A DNA stretch of 64,000 nucleotides, taken from Sessilibacter corallicola (GTDB taxonomy: Bacteria; Pseudomonadota; Gammaproteobacteria; Pseudomonadales; Cellvibrionaceae). A model generated the notes under the pieces. The model saw nothing but the letters and a program-made list of their open reading frames with translations. It searched no databases and was not told where the DNA came from. A program made the translations under genes and the position numbers. The stretch's first letter is position 1; each line of letters begins with the position of its first letter. This document shows positions 19,204 to 27,624 of the stretch, in pieces. Location: the NCBI RefSeq assembly GCF_021290925.1, contig NZ_JAJSLX010000003.1, positions 372,001 through 436,000 on the forward strand, given 5' to 3'.

Positions 19204-20664
19204 ATGGTGAATAATGTGATTAATACAGAAAATACCCGCTCTACTTTATCTGCGGACAATGAACTATTTTCGGCACATAGCAACATTCATGAAAGCGGTA
19301 TTTCAATCGATCAGTTTATCAATCAGCCAGCTATTCAGTTGGCAGAAAATCAGTTCTTAAAAACTCAGTCGCACACAGAATCTAACGCTCGAAGCTACCC
19401 AAGAAGTTTTCCAATCGCCATAAAAAAAGCACAGGGTGTGTTTGTGCAAGATACGGAAGATCAAATTTTTATTGATTGCCTTGCAGGCGCAGGCACTTTT
19501 GCACTGGGCCATAATCACCCTGACGTCGTTAACGCGGTGACAGAATACATTTCTACCGGCGGTCCTTGGCAGACATTAGACATTACTTCACCGGCAAAAA
19601 ATAATTTTGTCAGCGAAGTGTACAAAATATTACCGGATGAGTTTTCGCAATCAGCGAAGTTGCAGTTTTGTGGCCCTGCAGGTACCGATGCTATGGAAGC
19701 GGCCATTAAATTGGCAAAAATTACCACCGGACGCAGCGGTATTTGGTCTTTTTCGGGCGCCTATCACGGAATGACAAATGGCACGCTTGCCCTTATGGGT
19801 AACATCAACACTAAATCACCTGTGCCCGGTTTGATGGCCGATGTGCAGTTTATGCCCTTCCCTTATGAATACCGCTGCCCATTTGGTTTAACGGGTGCAG
19901 AGAGTATCAAAGCGAATTTAAATTATTTAGAACATCAATTAAGCGATCAACACAGCGGCACACCCTTACCAGCGGCTATTGTTGTTGAAGCCATTCAGGG
20001 CGAAGGCGGCGTTATTCCTGCGCCGAAGGAATGGCTACAAGGATTGCGCGAGATTACCGAACGCCACGGTGTGTTATTAATTTTAGATGAAATTCAATGT
20101 GGCATTGGTCGCAGCGGCGATATGTTTGCATTCGAAATTGCCGACATTAATCCTGATGTTATTGCTATGTCGAAAGCCGTTGGCGGCGGTTTACCGATGG
20201 CATTGATTGCCTATCACGAAAAACTCGATCAATGGAAACCGGGTGCACACACAGGTACTTTCCGCGGTAATCAGCTCGCGATGATTTCGGGTGCTAAAAC
20301 ATTAAAGATTCTTCGTGAAACCAATTTGATTGAATCCGTGAAGGAAAAAGGTCAATTTTTACTGGAATCACTGCATAATTTAAAAAGTGACTGTGACTTT
20401 ATTGGTGATATTCGCGGTCGCGGATTAATGATTGGAATTGAAATTGTTGATACGCAATCGGCAGGAAAATCAAAAGCACCTAATCCAGAATTGGCTACAA
20501 AAATACAACAACAATGTCTACAACAAGGGCTTATTCTTGAAACCGGCGGAAGAAGCGGAGCAACCATTCGATTCTTGCCACCGCTTAATATCAGCCAAGA
20601 AGAGCTAAAAACAGTGACCAACATTTTTATTTCGTCAGTCGCTGAAGTGATGCGCAAGATGTAA
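19204..20664 (+). CDS. dat: Diaminobutyrate--2-oxoglutarate aminotransferase (class III, PLP)
   Basis: The protein has about 486 residues and class III aminotransferase features throughout: GTDAMEAAIKLA, SFSGAYHGMT, the DEIQCGIGRSG cofactor motif, the PLP lysine in MSKAVGGGLP, and GTFRGNQLA. The pattern matches the Dat/PvdH/EctB branch, which makes L-2,4-diaminobutyrate from aspartate semialdehyde and glutamate. As in pyoverdine loci, its position beside an NRPS cluster suggests it supplies diaminobutyrate for a module lying outside the window. EctB is unlikely because no ectA or ectC is adjacent. The start is uncertain: ATG 19204 has a weak ribosome site; GTG 19153 is possible but lies in a hairpin arm. 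It is divergent from the thioesterase with a Fur box between, and a Rho-independent terminator follows. Confidence 0.9.
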   Translation: MVNNVINTENTRSTLSADNELFSAHSNIHESGISIDQFINQPAIQLAENQFLKTQSHTESNARSYPRSFPIAIKKAQGVFVQDTEDQIFIDCLAGAGTFALGHNHPDVVNAVTEYISTGGPWQTLDITSPAKNNFVSEVYKILPDEFSQSAKLQFCGPAGTDAMEAAIKLAKITTGRSGIWSFSGAYHGMTNGTLALMGNINTKSPVPGLMADVQFMPFPYEYRCPFGLTGAESIKANLNYLEHQLSDQHSGTPLPAAIVVEAIQGEGGVIPAPKEWLQGLREITERHGVLLILDEIQCGIGRSGDMFAFEIADINPDVIAMSKAVGGGLPMALIAYHEKLDQWKPGAHTGTFRGNQLAMISGAKTLKILRETNLIESVKEKGQFLLESLHNLKSDCDFIGDIRGRGLMIGIEIVDTQSAGKSKAPNPELATKIQQQCLQQGLILETGGRSGATIRFLPPLNISQEELKTVTNIFISSVAEVMRKM

Positions 20665-20691
20665 TTGTTCTGTTGCGCGCAGCCAATAATC

Positions 20692-20719
20692 AAGCCGGTT
20701 TTTACCGGCTTTTTTATTT
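20692..20719 (+). terminator. Rho-independent terminator after dat
   Basis: AGCCGGT (20693-20699) pairs with ACCGGCT (20704-20710) around a 4-nt loop, followed by a T-run. It lies 28 bp past the dat stop. Confidence 0.9.
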
Positions 20720-20761
20720 TTAACGCATTAATTGCTCGTTGCTAATAATGGGAGCCTCCAA

Positions 20762-21214
20762 TTAATGCAATGTTGATCGCCATTTACCAGATTTAAAAGC
20801 AGCCAATAAAGTTTTGGCTCTATTTTCATCCAATTCGGTATAGCATTTTTGGCTGGAAAAGAAATCGTTTAACCCGTCTATTTCTTTAAGTTCTTTACCC
20901 GTCACGCCCGCGTATCCCATAGTCCAATCGGAAAAGCTGCGTTCATCAATAGGCTCTTCAATAATTTTTACAACGGTATCATGGCGTTTGTCACGATCAA
21001 TTTTCGCGTATAACGCTTTAACAACATTCGCCGGACCTTCAAGCACTTGAAAGAAAGAGCGTTTTTCGTACAACAACATACCAGTAATATTTAATTTAGA
21101 ATTTATTGCTCTAGCGGTATCTAATAAAGTGTTTAGTTCTTGATTGGAAAGCTCCACTGTAGCTGCACTGGAATACACACAGTGGATTAGATCGGTATTT
21201 TTAGAGCGCCTCAT
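20762..21214 (-). CDS. BLUF-domain blue-light photoreceptor, stand-alone
   Basis: The protein has 150 residues, almost all one BLUF domain (about 7-105) plus a short C-terminal tail. Flavin-site residues are visible: the Tyr in IHCVYSS, the Asn in ARAINSKLNITGMLLY and the Gln in SFFQVLEGP. The family signature RDKRHDTVVKI and RSFSDWTMGY follow. It should bind FAD and signal blue light. No output domain is fused, so it would act through a protein partner, as short PixD/YcgF-like BLUF proteins do. ATG 21214 is chosen because GAGG lies eight nt upstream; a longer in-frame start at 21235 has a poor ribosome site. It is convergent with dat, and no partner gene is obvious next to it. Confidence 0.93.
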   Translation of the reverse strand: MRRSKNTDLIHCVYSSAATVELSNQELNTLLDTARAINSKLNITGMLLYEKRSFFQVLEGPANVVKALYAKIDRDKRHDTVVKIIEEPIDERSFSDWTMGYAGVTGKELKEIDGLNDFFSSQKCYTELDENRAKTLLAAFKSGKWRSTLH

Positions 21215-21478
21215 AGCGTTATCCTCATGCCCCATTCTTTTTATTTTAGACAACTTTTATTGAATGGACCTGTTATGCAGGAATAATTATGTTTAATTTC
21301 TGAATAAAATTAAGACATAAATTATCTAAGGCTCTAATTTTAAATTTAATATACTCAATAATATTAATTCAAGGTTTAAATCCAACAATTGGATATAGTA
21401 ATTCGTAAGAAAAGTAAACCTAGAAGCCTCTGATATATTGATCTTAAAAATACTGTTCCGATTATTACAATAATCAGC

Positions 21479-22423
21479 TTAATTCGTTTTATTAAACTGC
21501 ACTCGATAATGCGTTGGCGATATATTTACTAAACGTTTAAAGTGATGCCGAAGTGTTACTGCGTTTTCAAATCCAGATTTTAGGGCAACGGTATCTATAG
21601 TATCTGTCGAGGATTCCAACAAGCGCTTTGCGGCATCTACTTGCTGAATAATTAGCCATTGCTTTGGGCTCATATTCAGTTTTTCGCGAAATTTTCGATC
21701 AAAAGAGCGTCTGCTCATTAGGGATTTGTCCGCGAGCATATCCACACTTAAACCCAATTCAATGTTTTTCGCAGCCCAATCTAACGTTGACGAGAACACA
21801 TCTGGGGTTTTCTGAACCGGATTTTCGATGTATTGCTTTTGTCCGCCTTGGCGATGAGCAGGTAGCACCAGTCGTCTGGCAACGGTATTAGCGACATCAT
21901 GACCAAAATCCCGACGGATAACTTCAATGCCCAAATCCAATCCCGCGGCACTGCCAGCGGAGCAACCGATGTTTCCGTCATAAACGTAGAGTACGTCGTC
22001 CATATAGTGGACGTTTGGGAATCTCTCCTTAAAGGTTTGCGCGTATCGCCAGTGGGTGGTTGCTTGCCGATTTTCAAGCAGCCCAGCTTGAGCTAACAAA
22101 AATGCACCGGAACAAAAACTGATGATGCGCCCTCCTCGCTCCTGGTAGCGAATAAGCGCATCACAGAATGTTTCGGAGATTGCAGAATTGGCAGTGTTCC
22201 AGCTTGGTACCACCAACAGATCGAATTCTTCCAGTCGGTTTATCGGAACGCATTCCACCTTTATTCCACACAAGGTGTCATAGGGCCCGGATTCCCAGGC
22301 AACGATTTTGGTGTTGTACCATTGCGATTGCGAAAGCTCGGGTCTGGGTAAGGCAAACAGTTCGAGTGCGCAACTGAACTCAAAAATAGCAAAACCTGGG
22401 TAAATCAAAATGCCGACGTTCAT
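21479..22423 (-). CDS. ftrA: FtrA-type AraC-family regulator with DJ-1/PfpI-like sensor domain
   Basis: The protein has 314 residues. Residues 1-185 form a class I glutamine amidotransferase/DJ-1-like domain (nucleophile-elbow-like SFCSGAFLLAQAG, GCSAGSAAGLDLG). Residues 215-310 form an AraC double helix-turn-helix (MLADKSLMSRRSFDRKFREK and KSGFENAVTLRHHFKR). This matches the FtrA/GlxA regulators. It is divergently arranged with a rhodanese gene across a short gap, the usual FtrA arrangement, so the regulator probably controls the rhodanese and itself from 22424-22550. The start ATG at 22423 begins directly in the sensor fold (MNVGILIYPGF). Confidence 0.92.
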   Translation of the reverse strand: MNVGILIYPGFAIFEFSCALELFALPRPELSQSQWYNTKIVAWESGPYDTLCGIKVECVPINRLEEFDLLVVPSWNTANSAISETFCDALIRYQERGGRIISFCSGAFLLAQAGLLENRQATTHWRYAQTFKERFPNVHYMDDVLYVYDGNIGCSAGSAAGLDLGIEVIRRDFGHDVANTVARRLVLPAHRQGGQKQYIENPVQKTPDVFSSTLDWAAKNIELGLSVDMLADKSLMSRRSFDRKFREKLNMSPKQWLIIQQVDAAKRLLESSTDTIDTVALKSGFENAVTLRHHFKRLVNISPTHYRVQFNKTN

Positions 22424-22550
22424 AATAAGCCCATCAAATGGTTTTGGCTTATAATTAACGTATATTGGCTTTTAAGACAATATGAAATGGCGCATTTTCG
22501 GTACAAAATATCATCCAACGTCTACTTCAATTTCTTTAATGGGTATCGAT

Positions 22551-22943
22551 ATGTCGTCAATGGTCGCTAAACCACACGCTGCTGCAAGTAACGAAGCACT
22601 TCAACATTTTCAAAAACTTCTTGAATTCGAAACCGACTGTTGGGATGTACACTACGCCACCAATAACAACTTGCAGGATTTTGTTCTGGTTGATGTGCGC
22701 GGTGAAGAGCTGTTTAATCGCAGCCATATACCCCACGCGATTAACATTCCGCACCGAAAAATCGATGAAGCTCGATTGCAAGAATATCCGAAGAATACGT
22801 TGTTTGTTGTCTACTGCGCCGGTCCACATTGCAACGCAACGGAACGGGCAGCCATTCGACTGGCACGTCTGAACCGGCCGGTAAAAAAGATGATTGGCGG
22901 TATTACCGGCTGGTTAGATGAAGGATTTGAATTGACTAATTAG
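22551..22943 (+). CDS. Rhodanese-domain sulfurtransferase, FtrA partner
   Basis: A single rhodanese domain of about 130 residues: VLVDVRGEELFNRSHIPHA forms the entry motif, and the active-site loop is CAGPHCNATERAA, whose first Cys would carry the persulfide. The C-terminal VKKMIGGITGWLDEGF is typical of the family. It would move sulfur from a donor to thiophilic acceptors in the cytoplasm. The divergent neighbour is an FtrA-type regulator, a recurrent pairing. Start choice is uncertain: ATG 22551 gives the compact form beginning MSSMVAKPHAAA; upstream in-frame ATGs at 22482 and 22539 are also open and none has a clear ribosome site. It ends 12 bp from the convergent stomatin-like gene. Confidence 0.88.
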   Translation: MSSMVAKPHAAASNEALQHFQKLLEFETDCWDVHYATNNNLQDFVLVDVRGEELFNRSHIPHAINIPHRKIDEARLQEYPKNTLFVVYCAGPHCNATERAAIRLARLNRPVKKMIGGITGWLDEGFELTN

Positions 22944-22955
22944 AAGAGTCGGTTA

Positions 22956-23426
22956 CTAACGACTGGCTTTACCGGCTTCTAAAATCGGTAAACCAGCTTC
23001 GGTAGGAATATAAATGCGCTCGCCGTTGCCTTCTTGCAAACCTTTAATCCAAATATAACGTAGGTATTCTTCGTTATTTTTTAAAGATTCACCGATAATT
23101 CGGTTGGCTTCGGCAGCGGCTTTAGCACGCTCAATATCCGCTTGTCCTTCTGCCTTTGCTCTGACCAACATAGCCTTCCCTTCGGCCTCGGCAAGTGTGA
23201 CTCTGGCATTGGCTTGCATCAAAGAAGCTTGCTCACGAGCACGAGCTTCTTCAATTAAAATTTGCTTTGTCCACTCTGCTTCTTTTAATGCCGCTCGGCC
23301 ATCGGCCTCAAGTTTATACACTTTGTATTTAGGCCAAACGGCAAAAGCCATAACAATGAGAGCAACAAAACCTAAAAATAAAAAGACAATGGTTCCCAAT
23401 GCCAGAGCTTGCTTATTCTGATACAT
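22956..23426 (-). CDS. Membrane-anchored coiled-coil protein, stomatin/HflK-like
   Basis: The 156-residue protein has one N-terminal membrane segment (about 8-30). An alanine/glutamate-rich helix full of AEAEG/AKAEGQA repeats (about 45-115) follows. The short C-terminal part is YIWIKGLQEGNGERIYIPTE. The composition resembles the C-terminal helical part of SPFH/stomatin proteins, but the SPFH core is absent, so it is either a small relative or a helix-only membrane protein. The start ATG 23426 has AAGGA upstream. Function is not established; a membrane scaffold or protease-adaptor role is a guess from similarity only. Confidence 0.8.
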   Translation of the reverse strand: MYQNKQALALGTIVFLFLGFVALIVMAFAVWPKYKVYKLEADGRAALKEAEWTKQILIEEARAREQASLMQANARVTLAEAEGKAMLVRAKAEGQADIERAKAAAEANRIIGESLKNNEEYLRYIWIKGLQEGNGERIYIPTEAGLPILEAGKASR

Positions 23427-23515
23427 ACAACTTCCTTTTATGTTAACTTTGTTTGAATATTAACACAGAAAACTCATATCTAAACATTGAATAACACAAC
23501 TGAGTTGCAAGAGCG

Positions 23516-24589
23516 TTAACGCTTCTGAATACCTAAAAATGGGTGCAAAAACCCCACATAAGTAACAATAAGCCGAATAACGCACAAACATAAAAGTACC
23601 GACACTACTACAATCAAACCGTACAACAATGCACCAGAAACCACTTTTGACAAGATAAAAGCCGTTACCAGTATTACGATTTGGTGCAACAAATAAAACG
23701 GGAAAATTACTTGATTAAAACTTTGCACCCAATCAATGGGTTGATTAAAGTAACGGAACGCGCAACCGACTAAAGTAAGAATAAAAAAGTAGGCAAATAA
23801 AGAGATAAACAACAAGTAATAACTGTTTTCTAACAAACCCGACAACCCGTAAAATACGAGTGCCAACACCAAATTCAGCCAAATATGATCCGCCAGCACA
23901 TTAAGAACTGAATAATTTCTAAACAAAGTGGCGCCGCCGGTAAAAATAATAAAAAAGCTAATTAATGAGGCAATATCATCAAAGAAGTTACGTTGAATCG
24001 GAAAAATTGGTCTTAATAAAATTTCGTTAGCGGCAATCATTAAGGCAATAACACAAAGCCAACAATAAACAGACAATACGTTGTGCCACTGCTTTTTTTG
24101 TATTTTTACCATCCACGAATGGGCAAACAACCAAACAATACTAACCACCGCGCAAAAAGCCAATAAATAGCCCAAATACCACAAATGCAACCATCGAAAA
24201 TCACGATTGATAAAATTATCGACGTAAACACTATACGATTCAGCCAGCCCAATTGAATTTTCGGTGTGCAAAGTTTCTATGTAGTAAACCGGAGGAATAA
24301 CGACAAACATACCAAATACAAGAGGTGGTAATAATCGCTTTAAACTGCTGATACCAAAATCAAACCAGCCTCTGCGCTCAAACGAATAAGATAACGCAAC
24401 ACCGGACACCAGAAAAATCAACATCATACGCCACGGCCGGGAAAATTCGACCAAATCATTCAGGAACGAAATTTCTCCTAGTTTTAAGTGCCAACCGTAA
24501 GAGGTAAACAAAAGCGCCGAGTGAAATCCTATCAGCAATAAAAACGCAATACTTCGCAACCAATCAAAAGCGTATATTCGTTGAGTCAT
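23516..24589 (-). CDS. Acyltransferase family 3 membrane protein
   Basis: The protein is 357 residues with about ten hydrophobic segments. It begins RIYAFDWLRSIAFLLLIGFH, the opening typical of acyltransferase-3/OpgC-type integral membrane O-acyltransferases (the R/H near the first helix are the conserved catalytic-site residues). FSRPWRMMLIFLVSGVALSY fits the second family block. It would transfer an acyl group, often acetyl or succinyl, to an exported glycan or lipid; the acceptor is unknown. ATG 24589 is used; an upstream in-frame TTG (24655) would add a poorly conserved hydrophobic tail. It stands alone, with no glycan genes adjacent. Confidence 0.87.
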   Translation of the reverse strand: MTQRIYAFDWLRSIAFLLLIGFHSALLFTSYGWHLKLGEISFLNDLVEFSRPWRMMLIFLVSGVALSYSFERRGWFDFGISSLKRLLPPLVFGMFVVIPPVYYIETLHTENSIGLAESYSVYVDNFINRDFRWLHLWYLGYLLAFCAVVSIVWLFAHSWMVKIQKKQWHNVLSVYCWLCVIALMIAANEILLRPIFPIQRNFFDDIASLISFFIIFTGGATLFRNYSVLNVLADHIWLNLVLALVFYGLSGLLENSYYLLFISLFAYFFILTLVGCAFRYFNQPIDWVQSFNQVIFPFYLLHQIVILVTAFILSKVVSGALLYGLIVVVSVLLCLCVIRLIVTYVGFLHPFLGIQKR

Positions 24590-25076
24590 CGGCCATATCA
24601 CAATAAAAAATAGTTTAAAAAGAAATGGTTTTTTAAATTGTAATAATGTGCCCAATAAAAATATATTAACGAGTTTCGTGAAAATTCATGATTTTACACA
24701 AGACTTATACGCATATTGAATGAGAAGTGATTTAGAACTGAGGAGTTGGGTAATATATTGTGTATTTGCCTAACAACAATAAATGAATCGCTGTTAGATA
24801 TTTAGAAAGCTGTCTTCGAATAATCCTGCACTAATCCCTAATAATCAAACACTGACCCACTTTCATCTACCCTCCACCACTAAATCTTTTAAGTATCGAA
24901 TCGAACTACACTTATAGTCGTCATATGCAACCTATTAAATAAAAAGTGTTTTTATTACCGACATAATATCCATAAGCTAATTTTTTAACTTGTTTTGATA
25001 AAACCGTTACTTATATCCTATTACCCTTATATAGTTCGTCTACTGAATACACGCTTTGGCTTTATTTGGAATATTT
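24590..25076. other. Intergenic region, AT-rich
   Basis: Divergent promoter region between the acyltransferase and the TPR membrane protein. No gene, repeat or clear operator was seen. Confidence 0.6.
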
Positions 25077-25742
25077 ATGAGTTTTCTTGCCTACGCCGCT
25101 CTATACCACATTGTATTAATGCTCATTGGTCTTGCGACCATTGTTATGGGGTATCGATTATTTGTCTTGGGCGTCATGCCCCAGCAAGGCAGCGATGTGG
25201 ACGCGCAAGCGGGTAAAGTTCGTCTGAACATCAAAAACGCCGCGCCTGGGACAATATTTTGCGTGTTAGGCTCGGCATTAATCCTTTACATGATTCATCA
25301 AGGGCCACCAAAACAGGAAATCAACGTAAAAACTCCCAATGGCACCGAGTACACAACCACAACCCGTGGTAATAACGAATCTTTAGAACGCACGCTTGTG
25401 CAAGCGAAGGATTTATTAGTATCCGGTGACACCGATGATGCATTTGTTGCTTTGCTTGATGTGTTTACAGACAGCGAACTCACGCTGCATCAAGCACTGC
25501 CGGTGTTTACCGCAATGGCTCAAGCCCAATTTCAAGCAGGCCGATTTAATCAAGCTGCAACTTATGCGCAATTAGCGGTGGAAATTGATGATTCCTACGT
25601 CGAAGCATTAGTGATTTACGCAAAAACCTTGAAAGCGTTGAATGAAACTGAGCAGGCGATGGATATTATGCAAAACGCAGCCGATATCGATGGGCAATAT
25701 CATTCGATACTGCGCGATTGGAACAACGAACTGAATCGTTAA
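25077..25742 (+). CDS. Membrane protein with TPR repeats
   Basis: The protein has 221 residues. Two hydrophobic segments (about 5-35 and 62-78) flank a short hydrophilic stretch. The C-terminal half (about 105-220) reads as two to three tetratricopeptide-like helical repeats (QAGRFNQAATYAQLAVEID, YVEALVIYAKTLKALNETEQ). It probably anchors a protein-interaction scaffold at the inner membrane. ATG 25077 is preceded by TTTGGA at good spacing; an in-frame TTG at 25056 is unlikely. The caspase-like gene follows 43 bp later in the same direction, so the two may act together. No specific family was recognised. Confidence 0.85.
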   Translation: MSFLAYAALYHIVLMLIGLATIVMGYRLFVLGVMPQQGSDVDAQAGKVRLNIKNAAPGTIFCVLGSALILYMIHQGPPKQEINVKTPNGTEYTTTTRGNNESLERTLVQAKDLLVSGDTDDAFVALLDVFTDSELTLHQALPVFTAMAQAQFQAGRFNQAATYAQLAVEIDDSYVEALVIYAKTLKALNETEQAMDIMQNAADIDGQYHSILRDWNNELNR

Positions 25743-25785
25743 CAAGAGTATTTGTCAGAACGACTGGAGGGAATTGATCGGTATT

Positions 25786-27564
25786 ATGGCGATGTACACC
25801 ATTAAAAACGCACGTTTTATGCTTGCATGTTGTTTTGTTTTGTTTTCACCGTGGTTAAAAGCCCAACCTTTGCAGGTGGGTGAATTCCACGCATTATTGA
25901 TTGCCAATCAAAACTATGAGTATTGGGATAATTTAAATACGCCTTTTAAAGACGTAGATAAAATTTCATCCATACTCAGAAATCGTTACGGCTTTAACAC
26001 CAAAATTATTAAAGACGCCTCCAGCGCTGATATTATTGATGCCATAGACGAATACCGCAGTACGCTTTCGAGCAGAGATAATTTTTTGTTGTACTACGCA
26101 GGCCACGGTGAGGTTCGAGCAGACTCCAGTTATTGGGTGGGCGTTAACGGCCGAAGGAATACATCGGGCAATTGGGTTGATTTAAATCGGATTAATTCCT
26201 TGATTGATAGTGATTCAGGCATGCGTGCACGCCACGTATTAGTGATAGCAGACAGTTGTTTTTCGGGTCATTTCTTTCGCGGTAACGAACAATTTTTCGC
26301 ACCACTGAATACCGACTCTCTTGCCTGGCACCAAGCCCAAATTAGAACCACCTCTCGCACGGCATTTACCTCCGGCGCCAACGAACCAGTGTTAGATCGT
26401 GCATCAAACCAATCTACACATTCGGTATTTGCACAAGAATTAATTCGCCGACTGAACAATCAACACAGCGTGATTTCAGCCGGTAAACTGCATAATTTAA
26501 TCGAAAAAGATGTATTCGCAAGAGCCCGACGAGCAAACCAAGTGCAATCACCACAATATGGCTCAATCAGCGGTACCGGCCATTCTGGCGGTGATTTTGT
26601 TTTTATCCCTCAAAACCAGAGAACCGCGTTTATTCATCATAACACCGCGACCCAATCCAATAATCGTAATAATACCCGTGGAAATAATTCAAGCACCACA
26701 AATGACCGAGCGAATGCGATAAGAATTTCTGGGTTGAACGCGGAAAAACAAACGCTTTTGGATAATTGTAACAATGGCAATACAAGTGACTGTGTTAGCT
26801 TGGGTTACGATTTCGATATTGGGGATGGCGTTCCGCAAAACTATACCAAGGCGAGCGAGCTGTATTTAAAAGGCTGCGAAGGTGGAGAAGCACGCGGTTG
26901 TACCAATTTAGGGGTTTTGTATGAAAAAGGGCGTGGCGTCACGCAAAACTACACCAAAGCCCGTGATCTGTATTTAAAAGGCTGCGAAGGTGGAGAAGCA
27001 CGCGGTTGTACCAATTTAGGGGTTTTGTATGAAAAAGGGCGTGGCGTCACGCAAAACTACACCAAAGCCCGTGATCTGTATTTAAAAGGCTGCGAAGGCG
27101 GAAATGCATACGGGTGTACCAATTTAGGGGTTTTGTATGAAAAAGGGCGTGGCGTCACGCAAAACTACACCAAAGCCCGTGAGCTGTATTTAAAAGGCTG
27201 CGAAGGCGGAAATGTAAACGGGTGTACCAATTTAGGGTATTTATATGACGAAGGGCGTGGCGTCACGCAAAACTACACCAAAGCCCGTGATCTGTATTTA
27301 AAAGGCTGCGAAGGTGGAGAAGCACGCGGTTGTACCAATTTAGGTTTTTTATATTACGAAGGGCTCGGCGTTACGCAAAACTACACTAAAGCGGGTGAAC
27401 TCTATTTAAAAGGCTGCGAAGGTGGTAGTAGTATAGGCTGTAATAATTTAGGTATTAATTACGAGTTTGGCAATGGTGTTGATAAAGATCTTGTTAAATC
27501 CCTTAGTTTTTACCAAAAGGCGTGTAATTTGGGGCATGAAAAAGCTTGTAATAAACTGAATTAA
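25786..27564 (+). CDS. Exported caspase-like (C14) protein with cysteine-paired Sel1 repeats
   Basis: The protein has about 592 residues and an N-terminal signal-type segment (residues 8-26, cleavage predicted after WLKA). Residues 30-285 form a caspase/metacaspase fold with the catalytic His in LLYYAGHGE and the Cys in VIADSCFSG. An Asn/Thr-rich linker (about 290-320) follows. Then come seven 36-residue Sel1-type repeats plus a partial one, each carrying a C-x7-C pair as in Helicobacter Hcp proteins. The paired cysteines fit disulfides in an oxidising periplasm, in line with the signal peptide. It is likely a periplasmic protease or protease-like sensor whose repeats bind a partner or glycan; the target is unknown. 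ATG 25786 is used; TTG 25774 sits just after GGAGG and ATG 25792 is also possible. Confidence 0.9.
   Translation: MAMYTIKNARFMLACCFVLFSPWLKAQPLQVGEFHALLIANQNYEYWDNLNTPFKDVDKISSILRNRYGFNTKIIKDASSADIIDAIDEYRSTLSSRDNFLLYYAGHGEVRADSSYWVGVNGRRNTSGNWVDLNRINSLIDSDSGMRARHVLVIADSCFSGHFFRGNEQFFAPLNTDSLAWHQAQIRTTSRTAFTSGANEPVLDRASNQSTHSVFAQELIRRLNNQHSVISAGKLHNLIEKDVFARARRANQVQSPQYGSISGTGHSGGDFVFIPQNQRTAFIHHNTATQSNNRNNTRGNNSSTTNDRANAIRISGLNAEKQTLLDNCNNGNTSDCVSLGYDFDIGDGVPQNYTKASELYLKGCEGGEARGCTNLGVLYEKGRGVTQNYTKARDLYLKGCEGGEARGCTNLGVLYEKGRGVTQNYTKARDLYLKGCEGGNAYGCTNLGVLYEKGRGVTQNYTKARELYLKGCEGGNVNGCTNLGYLYDEGRGVTQNYTKARDLYLKGCEGGEARGCTNLGFLYYEGLGVTQNYTKAGELYLKGCEGGSSIGCNNLGINYEFGNGVDKDLVKSLSFYQKACNLGHEKACNKLN
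26872..27411 (+). repeat. Five in-phase 108-bp tandem repeats encoding Sel1 units
   Basis: Units begin at 26872, 26980, 27088, 27196 and 27304. The first two are identical or nearly so over the full unit, and the others differ at few bases. Such DNA-level identity, beyond what the protein needs, indicates recent duplication or gene conversion and potential length variation. Confidence 0.95.
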
Positions 27565-27579
27565 TTATTGCTTGCTGAT

Positions 27580-27616
27580 AAGTGGGTGAAATTTTCTATT
27601 AATCTCACCCACTTTT
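27580..27616. terminator. Bidirectional terminator hairpin
   Basis: AAGTGGGTGA (27580-27589) pairs with TCACCCACTT (27605-27614) between convergent genes, with a short T-run on the plus strand. Confidence 0.75.
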
Positions 27617-27624
27617 AAATCATA

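Noticed and set aside
20747-20760. GGGAGCCTCC resembling the family-1 MITE end
   Set aside because: Only eight bases match and the rest of the 21-bp end is absent.
26872-27411. Regular repeats resembling a CRISPR array
   Set aside because: The 108-bp units are adjacent, in frame and encode protein repeats; there are no spacers.
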